Shown in pieces: positions 32,230-41,165 of a stretch of DNA of 64,000 nt. Each line of letters begins with the position of its first letter. The stretch's first letter is position 1. A program made the translations under genes and the position numbers. Origin of the DNA: CBDCYS01 sp965226245 (GTDB taxonomy: Bacteria; Acidobacteriota; Terriglobia; Bryobacterales; UBA6623). The stretch lies in the NCBI GenBank assembly GCA_965226245.1, contig CBDDCL010000015.1, forward strand, positions 5,332,001 through 5,396,000. Reading direction: 5' to 3'. The notes under the pieces were generated by a model. It was not told where the DNA came from. It ran no database searches and saw only the letters and a list, made by a program, of their open reading frames with translations.

Positions 32230-32870
32230 CGGGGCAGACCGATCGATCTGTTTGCTGCGGTGAGGGTGTTCGATCCTGAAAGGGGGCAGGAAAGAATCCG
32301 CAGCTTCAAACCGTTTTCGGGTGCATGGTGCGCCCCCCGGCCACGGTTCTCACCACCTCGATGTTCTTGATCTGATCAGCGTCCACCTCATGGGGGTCGG
32401 CGGCCAGGATGACGAAATCCGCGAACTTCCCCGACGCGATCGAACCCTTGACATGTTCCTCGAAAGAAGCGCGCGCGCCGTTGATGGTGCATACGCGGAT
32501 GGCCTCATCGACGGTGATGCGCTGGTTGGGGCCCCCAGACCCGGCCCTCGGTATCCTTTCGCGTCACCAGGCTCTGGATCGCCATGAGCGGCTCGTAAGG
32601 CCCGGGAACGTAATCCGACGCACCGGCCACAGGGATACCCTCATCCAGAAACCAGCGGTGAGCGAACATCGACTGCATCTTCTCTTCCCCGTACTCTACC
32701 CATTTGTTGCCGTGATAGTGGATGTAGGTGTAGAACGGCGTGGGGATGACGCCCGCGGCCTTGATGCGGGCCAGCAGTTCAGAGTTGACCAGCGAGCAAT
32801 GCTCGATGCGATGGCGAGGGTCGGGACGTGGCCAGAGCTTCTGCACCCGCTCGTACGCATTTAACACCAG

Positions 32871-33897
32871 ATGGGGTATTTAGTTGACTCCAGTAGCCAC
32901 AATATGTTGTGGTTGGGGGCATGAAGGAGGACTACCCCCGAAACCTCGTCGAGTTGGAAGCTCGATTCTCGACCGAGGAGGCGTGCCGGGAGTACCTGCT
33001 GAAGCTGCGCTGGCCGGAGGGGTTCGTGTGCCCGCGCTGTGGGATCCAGTCCTCATGGGCCAGCAAACGCAATCTGCTGCTCTGCGCCGACTGCGGTTAC
33101 CAGGCCTCGGTGACGGCGGGCACGATTTTCCAGGACACCCGCAAGCCCTTGACGTTGTGGTTCCGGGCGGCTTGGTGGGTGACAACGCAAAAAGGCGGGG
33201 CCAGCGCGCTGGAGTTGCAGCGGGTCTTGGGTTTGGGTAGCTATGTAACCGCCTGGACCTGGCTGCACAAGTTCCGCCGCGCCATGGTGCGCCCCGGTCG
33301 CAATCGGCTGGTCGGCCGGGTGGAGGTGGACGAAACGTATGTGGGCGGAGTCGAAGAGGGCGTCCGAGGTCGCGAAATGGTTGGCAAAGCGTTAGTTGCG
33401 GTTGCTGCCGAGGAGGATGGGCGCGGTATGGGTCGCATCCGGCTCCGTCGGATCGCGGATGCCTCAGCGGCGAGCTTGGAAGCCTTTGTCGAAGAAGCTA
33501 TCCAACCTGGCAGCCTCGTGCACACCGACGGCTGGGAAGGCTATGCGGGATTGGAGAACAAAGGATACCGCCATGAAGTCACCGTGCTGCGCGGGAAGCG
33601 GCAATCGGCGAGTAAGCTGCTGCCGAGAGTCCATCGTGTCGCCTCTCTGCTAAAGCGCTGGCTGTTGGGGACCCACCAGGGGGCTGTCAGTCACGAGTAT
33701 TTGGACTACTACCTGGACGAGTTCACGTTCCGCTTCAACCGGCGGACCTCACGGTCGCGCGGCAAACTTTTCTATCGCCTCCTCCAGCAGGCGGTCGCCG
33801 CCGACCCTGCTCCCTATAAGACAATGGTCGAGGCCACCAGGGCCGGCACCCCCACCCCCAAGATGTAGTGGCTACTGGAGTCAACTAAATACCCCAT
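32871..33897 (+). mobile_element. IS1595-family insertion sequence, copy 1
   Basis: The 1027-bp element runs from ATGGGGTATTTAGTTGACTC to GAGTCAACTAAATACCCCAT. Its inverted repeats extend through CCAGTAGCCAC. An 8-bp duplication TAACACCA lies at 32862-32869 and 33898-33905, with one extra G before the left end. It is inserted in an amidohydrolase gene. The transposase protein is identical to that of copy 3. Confidence 0.95.
32921..33868 (+). CDS. IS1595 transposase (copy 1)
   Basis: 315 residues from ATG 32921; a TTG four codons earlier is less likely. N-terminal IS1595 zinc ribbon (FVCPRCGIQSSW; LLLCADCGYQAS) is followed by TAGTIFQDTRKPLTLWFRAA. Catalytic residues lie in VGRVEVDETYVGGVEEG, GSLVHTDGWEGYAGL and DYYLDEFTFRFNRR. 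The frame is intact, so the enzyme is probably functional. Confidence 0.94.
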   Translation: MKEDYPRNLVELEARFSTEEACREYLLKLRWPEGFVCPRCGIQSSWASKRNLLLCADCGYQASVTAGTIFQDTRKPLTLWFRAAWWVTTQKGGASALELQRVLGLGSYVTAWTWLHKFRRAMVRPGRNRLVGRVEVDETYVGGVEEGVRGREMVGKALVAVAAEEDGRGMGRIRLRRIADASAASLEAFVEEAIQPGSLVHTDGWEGYAGLENKGYRHEVTVLRGKRQSASKLLPRVHRVASLLKRWLLGTHQGAVSHEYLDYYLDEFTFRFNRRTSRSRGKLFYRLLQQAVAADPAPYKTMVEATRAGTPTPKM

Positions 33898-35287
33898 TAA
33901 CACCATATCGATGGTCACATCGCCGTTGGCATGGATGCCGACCTGGAACCGGTGACGATGCGCATCCTCGACGGCCTCATGAATTTCCTCCTGGGTCATG
34001 GTGAGGATGCCGTAGTCGTCCGGGCGGCCCACGTAGGGAGTGCTCATGCGCATCGTTCGGGCCGAGGCCGATCCGTCGGCGCTGAACTTCACGCCACCGA
34101 CTCGCAGCCACTCGTCGCCCAGCCCGGTGTAAAGGCCTGCTTCTTTCGTGCTCTGGAAGATGTCGCCCCGGAGCATCATGTAAACGCGCAAACGCATCTC
34201 GCCGGCGTGATAAGCATCTTGATACGCGACGGCAGCGTCCTTGCTACAACCCGCGTCATGCACGGACGTCAGGCCGGCCGCCGACATCATCTCGCAAATC
34301 AGCTTCACCCCGGCCTGGCGCTGCTCGCGTGTGGTTTGTGTCGGTATCAGCCCTTGAAACAAGGCGTTTGCTCTTTCGGCCACCATGCCGTTGAGCTGGC
34401 CTTCATCCTTATAGATTTTGCCTCCCGGCGGATCCGGCGTTCGCGCGGTGATCTTTGCCTGGGCGAAGGCTTTGGTGTTGTACCAGGAGACGTGACCGCC
34501 ACGGTGCGACACCCTCACTGGATGATCGGGGACGGCCTCGTCGAGGTCTTTGCGGGTGATTCTGCGACCTTCCCGGACCTTCGTATCGTCGTACTTAAAA
34601 CCGAGCACCCATTCACCTGGAGGACTCTTCTGCGCTCGTTCTCGAAGAGCGTTCTGGATCTCGGGGATGCTGCGCAGATCCAAGTTGACCTCGGCCAACT
34701 CATGAACCCCGCCGGACGCGGGATGGGAGTGGGCGTCGATGAAACCGGGCGTGACCGTCATCCCTTCGGCGTCGATCACCGCGGTGTCTCGCGAGGCGAG
34801 ATTGCGGATCTCATCGGTACTTCCCACTGCAAGGAAGCGGCCGTTTTTCACTGCGAACGCCTCGCCCTGTGGCTGGGCTTCGTCCACGGTGTAGACGCGC
34901 CCATTGATGAGCACCAAGTCGGCTGCCGCATCTCCCTCGGCAGCCTCGCTTCCGGCGCCACAGCCGGGCAGGGAACCGACGCCCAAGGCTGCAGCCAGCT
35001 TTCCGCCCAGTTTTAGAAATTGAGCACGCGTATATTTCGCCATGAAAACCTCCCTCCGAGTTCCACTAGCGGCTATCAGGCATCCGGACGGGGCGGAGCC
35101 AAACGGGGCGGCTTGCCCGCGGACGGTCTCCTCGGGCCGGTGCGATGGACGACTCCAGGCTCGGGCCTGGGGCTCTGAATCTGTGTCGTGAAATTCCTGC
35201 TAGGTTTGGCAAGGCACAGGTCAAGCCGCCCGGATCTCTACCCTGGCAGGTCAGCAAAAGCCAGCCGCGATCAGAGACAGGCCCTGG

Positions 35288-36325
35288 TTAGTAGCCCTTC
35301 TGCTTATCCACGACGTTCAACATGGGTTGACCCTTGATGAAGCGCTGGACGTTCTCTTTATAAACCGCCATGCGCCGGTCCCAGGACTTGTGTGACTGGC
35401 CCGCCATGTGGGGCGTGATGATCACGTTGGGAACCGTCCAAAGCGGATGTCCCTTGGGCAGCGGCTCCGGGTCGGTTACGTCCACGCCCGCCCCGGCAAG
35501 ATGTCTCGAATCGAGCGCCTTCGCCAGAGCACGGTTGTCATAGATCTTTCCGCGCGAGACGTTGATGAAATAGGCGCCCTTCTTCATCATGCGGAACTCG
35601 GCGTCCCCGAGCATTCCCTCACTCTCCGGCGTATGGGGAACGGAACTGAACACCACGTCGGCCTGGGGCAGAAGCTCATGCAGCCGGTCGGGCTTGTAGA
35701 CCGCTTCCACGAAATAAGTCATGGGGATGTCCTTGGGGTCCACGGCGACCACCTTCATCCCAAAGGCATGGGCGCGCTGGGCGATCTGAGTGCCAATGCC
35801 GCCAAGGCCTATGATGAGGGCCCTTCGATCGGTCAACTCAATGGGTTTAGTCTCGTCGGACGTGAATTGGTCTCTGGTCCATTCCTGCTTGTGCTGCTCG
35901 GGAATGATGTGATTCAGGCGCCGAGTCAGCGCCAGCAGGAGGGCCATCGCATGATCCGCAATCTCGGGTCCTTGCAGGATTTTGCAGTTGGTCAGGACGA
36001 TATCACTGTCGATCATTTCCGGGAAGCGGTAGCGCTCGACTCCGGCACTGCTGGTCTGGACCCAGCGGAGTTTCTTGCCGGCTTGGACCAGTTCCCGATT
36101 GACGATTCCGATCAAGCTGTCGGCGTCCGCTATCTCCTTCATAGCGGCCTCCGCGCTGTCGACCCCGACGATAGTTGCGTCGGGAGCGGACGCTTTGAGA
36201 TCGGCGAGTCTCTGGGGAGTGAGACCGCCGACCACGATTTTGGGCCGGGGCGCGGTCCAAGCCAGGTTCAGCGCTAGCAGAAGCAAGCAAAACAAGAATC
36301 GTATTATCATAAATGTTTTTCCCAT
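35288..36325 (-). CDS. D-2-hydroxyacid dehydrogenase with N-terminal signal sequence
   Basis: About 345 residues from ATG 36325, preceded by GGAGG. The first 26 residues (MGKTFMIIRFLFCLLLLALN) form a hydrophobic leader ending near TAPRP. The rest is a 2-hydroxyacid dehydrogenase: KLRWVQTSSAGVERY, LTNCKILQGPEIADHAMALL, the NAD motif RRALIIGLGGIGTQIAQRAH (GxGxxG), FSSVPHTPESEGMLGD, GAYFINVSRGKIYDNRALA and NVIITPHMAGQSHKSWDRR (catalytic His). These enzymes are normally cytoplasmic and NAD-dependent, so an exported form would be odd unless NAD is available or tightly bound. It lies divergent from the HlyD gene. Confidence 0.85.
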   Translation of the reverse strand: MGKTFMIIRFLFCLLLLALNLAWTAPRPKIVVGGLTPQRLADLKASAPDATIVGVDSAEAAMKEIADADSLIGIVNRELVQAGKKLRWVQTSSAGVERYRFPEMIDSDIVLTNCKILQGPEIADHAMALLLALTRRLNHIIPEQHKQEWTRDQFTSDETKPIELTDRRALIIGLGGIGTQIAQRAHAFGMKVVAVDPKDIPMTYFVEAVYKPDRLHELLPQADVVFSSVPHTPESEGMLGDAEFRMMKKGAYFINVSRGKIYDNRALAKALDSRHLAGAGVDVTDPEPLPKGHPLWTVPNVIITPHMAGQSHKSWDRRMAVYKENVQRFIKGQPMLNVVDKQKGY

Positions 36326-36379
36326 GGGGCCTCCTCGCCAGTCCACAGTGACCCTAGCACCGACAGAGGCAAAACGCAA

Positions 36380-36889
36380 GATGGAATGGACTACAAATGG
36401 AATGGACTACGATATGGGTCTGTCCTGATAACGCCTCGGACGAAGTGTAACCTCTAGAACGAACATGGAGCTTCAGGGTTGTTCGTTGCGCCGAACGGCA
36501 TTGTCAAGTTAACAACGCGAAGGCGGTTTTGCCCTCGGGATCGTCCGAGGTGTTCTCCCTTTCAGCAAACGCACGTCACCTTCTTCCTGTGTAAGCTCCA
36601 TCTGTGATTCCTCAGCTTGCTGGGACATGTCGGTCCGGACATGGCTGTTTGCCGCTTGCAGCTAACACGCCATTCTGTATTCACGATACCAACTGGGTAA
36701 ATGCTGCTGCTCGACGTGCCATCGCCGCCGAGCACAAAATCCGCCGACAGATAGGCGTGCTGAGTCGCGTAAAAGCTTCGGAACGCCGTCACGTGTAACG
36801 GAAGCGGCCGGGGGTCCGTATGCTAGAATATTAGTGTTAGGAGATGGGGAGAGGCCCTATGTTGGGCGCTAACTAATTCGAGGTATCAC
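36380..36889. other. Intergenic region with no gene seen
   Basis: About 510 bases. A short tandem duplication (AATGGAATGGACTAC twice, near 36381-36412) lies at its start. Small frames on both strands lack ribosome-binding sites and family resemblance. The last 60 bases before the HlyD gene are AT-richer and may hold its promoter. Confidence 0.5.
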
Positions 36890-38302
36890 ATGAACTTAAC
36901 GGCTCTCCATTGGGGCCTTTATTTCAGCGCAACACCGGCCATTCCGCACGTCCCGGATGAGGCCGCTCCTTCGGCGCCCCAGCTTGAACCTGCTGCATCG
37001 CCTCCCAAAGGACCGGGTTGGCTGATGGGACTGTTGCTGATCCTTGCTGGTGGAGTGATCGGCACGATCGCTTGGAACGCATCGCGGAATGGGCCGGGCG
37101 CTGCTCCAAGCTCAACGACAACGGCGGTGCCGACGGCTCAGGCCACAATCGGCACTTTCGAGAACGTTCTCCGCATCGGCGGCACCATCGGCGCGAAGAG
37201 GTTCGGCGCGATACGGGCGCCACGGCTGCGGGGGCGGAGGGACGCCGGCCGGAGCGGCTTGACCCTGATGAACATGACGGAAGGCGGCACCGTTGTCAAG
37301 GCCGGCGATGTCGTCTCTGAGTTTGAGATGCGCTGGCTCGTCGACCACGTGGATGACCGCCAGTCCGCGGTCGTGCAAACCCGGTCCGACGTTGAAAAAC
37401 GCCGGGCGGAGATCATGATCGAGCAGGAAACGCTTCGCCAGACGCTCAAGGCTGCGGAAGCTGAGAGGGAAAAGGCAAAGCTGGACCTGCGCACCGCTGA
37501 AGTGCGCTCCGAAATCGAGGCCGCCATTCTGGAACTGGCCGTTCAGGAAACCGCGGCTTCCGCGGCTCAGCTCATCGAGGAAACCGAGATTAAGGCGGTC
37601 TCCCATACAGCCGATCTGCGCAGTATGGAAATTCTGGTCGAGAAGGACCGCTATCACCTCGAAAGACACCAGCGTGACCTGGAACGCTTGAAGCTCAAGA
37701 CTCCGGTTGGCGGGCTCGTCGTCATCGAGACGATCTACCGCGGCAGCGCCCAGTTCGGACAAGTGCAGAGCGGGGACACAGTCAACCCGGGGAGGTTCTT
37801 CATGCGCGTCGTGGATCTGTCGAAAATGGCCCTCTTGGGCAGCGTGAACCAGGTCGATGTGCAGTCAGTACGCATGGGCCAGAAGTGCGAAGTTCGGCTG
37901 GACGCCTACCCGGACTTGGTTCTCTCGGGCCATGTCACGAAATTGGGCGCGCTAGCCACCTCGGCAGGGGGTTCCCGCTTTCGGCGCGGCTCCAGTGGCA
38001 GCTTCGTGAAGGTCGTGTCCGTCGAGATAGCGATCGACGATCCAGATAAAAGAGTCATCCCTGACTTGTCGGGAAGCGCGGACATCCTATTCGAACGGCA
38101 AGAGAACGCTCTTCTTGTCCCCCGGTCGGCAATTCAGAAGAGTGACGATGATACGACCGTGTTTGTGAGGGCTGGCAATCAGTTCGTGGAGCGCCCAGTC
38201 AAGCTCGGGAAGATGAGCAGTACGATGGCGATCGTGCTCGAGGGTCTTTCCGAAGGCGACGAAGTGGCTCTTCAGCGGCCTCCCCAGAAATCCAGTACCT
38301 AG
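36890..38302 (+). CDS. HlyD/MFP-type efflux adaptor
   Basis: The 470-residue product has one membrane helix (GWLMGLLLILAGGVIGTIAW) after a Pro/Ala-rich N-terminus. A long periplasmic coiled coil follows (KRRAEIMIEQETLRQTLKAA, EAAILELAVQETAASAAQLI, LEKDRYHLERHQRDLERL type). Lipoyl/barrel segments are LKTPVGGLVVIETIYRGSAQ, VNQVDVQSVRMGQKCEVRLD, DLSGSADILFERQENALLVP and FVERPVKLGKMSSTMAIVLE. It would bridge an inner-membrane transporter and an outer-membrane channel. No ABC or RND partner is adjacent on either side, so it is an orphan adaptor here. Start ATG 36890. Confidence 0.85.
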   Translation: MNLTALHWGLYFSATPAIPHVPDEAAPSAPQLEPAASPPKGPGWLMGLLLILAGGVIGTIAWNASRNGPGAAPSSTTTAVPTAQATIGTFENVLRIGGTIGAKRFGAIRAPRLRGRRDAGRSGLTLMNMTEGGTVVKAGDVVSEFEMRWLVDHVDDRQSAVVQTRSDVEKRRAEIMIEQETLRQTLKAAEAEREKAKLDLRTAEVRSEIEAAILELAVQETAASAAQLIEETEIKAVSHTADLRSMEILVEKDRYHLERHQRDLERLKLKTPVGGLVVIETIYRGSAQFGQVQSGDTVNPGRFFMRVVDLSKMALLGSVNQVDVQSVRMGQKCEVRLDAYPDLVLSGHVTKLGALATSAGGSRFRRGSSGSFVKVVSVEIAIDDPDKRVIPDLSGSADILFERQENALLVPRSAIQKSDDDTTVFVRAGNQFVERPVKLGKMSSTMAIVLEGLSEGDEVALQRPPQKSST

Positions 38303-38355
38303 CGCAGCGCGCGACGTGGCGCCATTCCTGGCGACATTACCTCGACACGTCGATG

Positions 38356-38400
38356 CAGAGGCGCGGACGGCAGTCCGCGCGCGCCACGTTCACGTGGCTT
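38356..38400. repeat. REP-like palindrome, copy 3
   Basis: The segment from CAGAGGCGCGGACGG to AGTCCGCGC has about 21 of 25 bases of the REP at 15010. It is followed by GCCACGTTCACGTGGC, a second palindrome also found (inverted) beside the REP at 28569-28613. It lies between the HlyD gene and lpdA. Confidence 0.65.
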
Positions 38401-38583
38401 GCCACGCGGCTCGCCAGAGTACGTTCCCGGCCAGCATCCCGCCGAGTTTTTTGGGCCCCTCCATGGGAATCCCAAAATCCGCTCCAACTTGCTCATTTCC
38501 TGCCGCCCCCGCAATCCCGCAACCACGTTCCCCAAGAAAGCCCCGGCGTCAGCCATTTTCCCCTTTGATAGACTGGATGATCC

Positions 38584-39978
38584 ATGCCCTGCGACGTGCT
38601 AATCATCGGCAGCGGACCCGGTGGATACGTGGCCGCGATCCGCGCGGCGCAGTACGGTCTAAAGGTCGGCGTCATTGAGAAAAACGCCAAGCTGGGAGGC
38701 GCCTGCCTGCACGTCGGCTGCGTACCGACCAAGGCTCTGCTGCACTTTGCGGAGGTCTATGAACAGACCCTTCACGCTGAGCAAATCGGCATCAAATCGA
38801 GCGGCGTCGAACTAGATTTTGAGCGCATGCAGCAGCGCAAGCGAGAGATCGTCGCGGGCCACGCCAAGGGAATCGAGTTCCTTTTCAAAAAGAACAAGAT
38901 CGACTCGATTGCCGGGTTCGGCAAGCTGCTGGGGGGAGGAAAAGTCGAGGTCGTGAACGCCGACGGCCGGACCGAAATCAGCACGCGGCACATCGTGCTG
39001 GCCACGGGCTCGGAGGCACGAATGCTGCCGGGCTTGAGCGTCTCGCCTGACAAACTTCTCACCAACATCGAGATATTGGAACTTTCCGAGGTTCCTCGCT
39101 CGCTGGCGATTATTGGCGCCGGAGCCGTGGGCGTCGAGTTTGCGTCGATCTACCGCAGCTTTGGTTGCGAGGTCACGATCATCGAGGCCCTTCCCCGCCT
39201 TGTTCCCATCGAGGATGAAGAGGTCTCCGCGGAACTTGCCCGCGCTTTCCGAAGAAGAGGCATTGCAATGCACACCGGCGCCCAAGTCCAAGGCGCGGCG
39301 GATGACGGCGGCCTCGTTCAAATTGAATTCAGCGACGGCGAAGGGAAGCAGCAGCAGCTTTCCGCCGAGAAACTACTGGTCGCCGTGGGCCGCCGCCCCA
39401 ACACGGAAAAGATAGGGCTGGAGAACACCGCCGTTCAAGCCGATCGAGGATTCATCCAGGTCGATGAGTGGATGCAAACCGCCGAGCCCGGAGTCCGCGC
39501 CATCGGCGACATCGTGGCGGGTTCGCCGCAGCTCGCGCACGTGGCCTCGATGGAGGGCCTGGTCGCCGCCGCCCACATCGCCGGCAAGGAAGTGGCGCCG
39601 ATCAATTATCTGCAAAGCCCCTCGGCGACGTATTGTGAACCGCAGATCGGCAGCGTCGGTCTGACCGAAGCACAGGCGCGCCAGCGCGGCCACGAGGTTA
39701 AGGTGGGCAAGTTCAACTTTCGCGCCAACAGCAAGGCCTCGATTCTGGGCCGCCACGCTGGGTTTGTGAAGGTGGTTGCCGAGGCGGACTCCGCTGAAAT
39801 CCTGGGCGTGCACATCATCGGCCCGTCGGCGACAGAGCTGATCTCCGAGGCGGTTGTCGCGATGGCGTCCGAGGCGACGGCTGAGTCGATTGCGGCGACC
39901 ATTCATTCACACCCGACGCTCTCGGAAGCCGTACAAGAGGCCTTCAACAGCGTCTATGGGATGGCCATCAATGCCTGA
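38584..39978 (+). CDS. lpdA: Dihydrolipoyl dehydrogenase (E3)
   Basis: The 464-residue flavoprotein has an N-terminal FAD fold (DVLIIGSGPGGYVAAIRAAQ). The redox disulfide is in GGACLHVGCVPTKALLH (Cys41/Cys46). The NAD fold is RSLAIIGAGAVGVEFASIYR, with GVRAIGDIVAGSPQLAHVAS and the C-terminal catalytic HSHPTLSEAVQEAFNSVYG. It reoxidises dihydrolipoyl groups of 2-oxo-acid dehydrogenase complexes. lipB overlaps its stop and an E2 gene follows, so the cluster builds a lipoate-dependent complex. E1 genes are not in the window. Confidence 0.97.
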   Translation: MPCDVLIIGSGPGGYVAAIRAAQYGLKVGVIEKNAKLGGACLHVGCVPTKALLHFAEVYEQTLHAEQIGIKSSGVELDFERMQQRKREIVAGHAKGIEFLFKKNKIDSIAGFGKLLGGGKVEVVNADGRTEISTRHIVLATGSEARMLPGLSVSPDKLLTNIEILELSEVPRSLAIIGAGAVGVEFASIYRSFGCEVTIIEALPRLVPIEDEEVSAELARAFRRRGIAMHTGAQVQGAADDGGLVQIEFSDGEGKQQQLSAEKLLVAVGRRPNTEKIGLENTAVQADRGFIQVDEWMQTAEPGVRAIGDIVAGSPQLAHVASMEGLVAAAHIAGKEVAPINYLQSPSATYCEPQIGSVGLTEAQARQRGHEVKVGKFNFRANSKASILGRHAGFVKVVAEADSAEILGVHIIGPSATELISEAVVAMASEATAESIAATIHSHPTLSEAVQEAFNSVYGMAINA

Positions 39979-40822
39979 TCGAACGGAGCGGACCCAGCCA
40001 GGCCAGGCGTGTTTGACCGGAATATCGTGGCCGCTTGAATCCGTGCCGGAACGTGTCCCCAATGGGTTTGCCGCAGCCGCTACCGGCTCCCGGAGCGCGC
40101 GGAGTCAAGAATCGGTCTGCCAATACCGCGACCTGGGGCTCATGCCGTTTGGCGACGCTTGGGATCTGCAGCAGGAACTTGTCGCCAGACGCAAGAGGGG
40201 TGAGATTCCCGACCAGTTGCTATTTGTTGAACACCCGCACGTGATCACTTTAGGCCGCAACGCCAAGCGGCAAAACGTGCTTGTATCCGAAAGTGAACTC
40301 GAGCGGCTGGGGATCGAGCTGTGCCCAACTGATCGCGGCGGCGACGTCACCTACCACGGGCCGGGACAGTTGGTGCTGTACCCGATTCTCGACCTGCGAG
40401 AATGGAAGCGCGACGTGGTCGCCTATGTCCGCGCTTTGGAGCGGGTGATCATCCAGGCAGTCGCCGGGCTGGGGATACAGGCCGAGCCGATGGCGGGATG
40501 CACCGGCGTCTGGGTAGGCGGAGCGAAGCTGGCCGCGATCGGTATTCACATCAGCCGCTGGGTCACCTCACATGGCGTGGCGTTGAACGTGTCGCCGCGG
40601 ATGGAATACTTCAACTGCATTGTGCCTTGCGGGATACAGAAACCGGTGACGTCTTTAGAAGCCATCACCGGGAGGGTGATCGGCTGCGAGGCGATGATTC
40701 CTCTGCTGGCTGAGAGCTTTTCTATAGTATTCGAGCGCCGAACAGAGCCCCGAACGCAAGTGAAAGGTCGCGAGCAAGGGGAGGGGTGGCGAGCAAGGAG
40801 AGGGGTCGCGAGTGAGGGGTAG
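39971..40822 (+). CDS. lipB: Octanoyltransferase LipB
   Basis: About 283 residues from ATG 39971, which overlaps the lpdA stop by eight bases. The catalytic core starts near YRDLGLMPFGDAWDLQQELV and includes LLFVEHPHVITLGRNAKRQN, DRGGDVTYHGPGQLVLYPIL, GVWVGGAKLAAIGIHISRW (Lys) and YFNCIVPCGIQKPVTSLEAI (catalytic Cys). It moves octanoyl from ACP to lipoyl domains, such as that of the E2 encoded next. The N-terminal 50 residues are poorly conserved, so a later start is possible. The last 25 residues are encoded by a 19-base tandem repeat. Confidence 0.93.
   Translation: MPDRTERTQPGQACLTGISWPLESVPERVPNGFAAAATGSRSARSQESVCQYRDLGLMPFGDAWDLQQELVARRKRGEIPDQLLFVEHPHVITLGRNAKRQNVLVSESELERLGIELCPTDRGGDVTYHGPGQLVLYPILDLREWKRDVVAYVRALERVIIQAVAGLGIQAEPMAGCTGVWVGGAKLAAIGIHISRWVTSHGVALNVSPRMEYFNCIVPCGIQKPVTSLEAITGRVIGCEAMIPLLAESFSIVFERRTEPRTQVKGREQGEGWRARRGVASEG
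40766..40822. repeat. 19-base tandem repeat forming the lipB 3-prime end
   Basis: Three units at 40766-40784, 40785-40803 and 40804-40822 (GGTCGCGAGCAAGGGGAGG and variants) encode the last residues of LipB. They follow ACAGAGCCCCGAACGCAAGTG, a dispersed repeat also seen near 4380 and 49392. Confidence 0.8.
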
Positions 40823-40838
40823 GGCTTTTTGAGCCGCG

Positions 40839-40925
40839 AAGCGGCGCAGGATCGTAGCCCATGGGTGGAGCGAAGCGGAACCCTGGGTGCAAATCCCTCG
40901 AGGCGGAAGCCCTGAAAGGGCGCAG
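40839..40925. repeat. Palindromic intergenic repeat between lipB and the E2 gene
   Basis: The stretch contains GGGTGGAGCGAAGCGGAACC followed by CTGGGTGCAA, and then AGCCCTGAAAGGGCGC. These are imperfect hairpins of a type I recall as common intergenic repeats in Acidobacteria and Planctomycetes. The remaining gap to 41165 shows no gene. Confidence 0.5.
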
Positions 40926-41165
40926 GAAAACACTCCGCATGGCTCCGATGACAGGCCGACTCTAACCGAAAACAATACAATGAACTTGGGCGAGCAACCA
41001 GGCGCCGAAATCATTAAGTGATGAGTATTGGGGTTCTAGCTAGAGCACGCCCGAAGGGTTGCGCTCTCCATCCGACTATGGTTCGATCTTGAAAGGCCAT
41101 CGCGCCGAAATCGGCCCACCCTCGAATTGTCGCGGGTACTGATAGCAAGCGACTCAGAGAAACCA

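Larger units (their letters stand above)
32306..35043 (-). pseudogene. Tat-type amidohydrolase (YtcJ-like) split by IS1595 and a frameshift
   Basis: The N-terminal part (35043 to about 33898) has a lipobox leader (LGVGSLPGCG), then LVLINGRVYTVDEAQPQGEA, MTVTPGFIDAHSHPASGG (metal HxH), VSHRGGHVSWYNTKAFAQA, LRVGGVKFSADGSASARTMR and FQVGIHANGDVTIDMVL. After the IS it resumes in frame as NAYERVQKLWPRPDPRHRIE. A run of five Cs at 32532-32536 (plus strand) then shifts the frame. Past the shift the sequence reads NQRITVDEAIRVCTINGARA and KFADFVILAADPHEVD to TGA at 32306. The intact enzyme would be about 560 residues, an exported amidohydrolase of unknown substrate. Two independent lesions make it a pseudogene. 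Confidence 0.9.

Noticed and set aside
33931..35016. Plus-strand 361-codon frame opposite the amidohydrolase
   Set aside because: The minus strand holds the recognisable metal-dependent hydrolase motifs; this frame is its complement.
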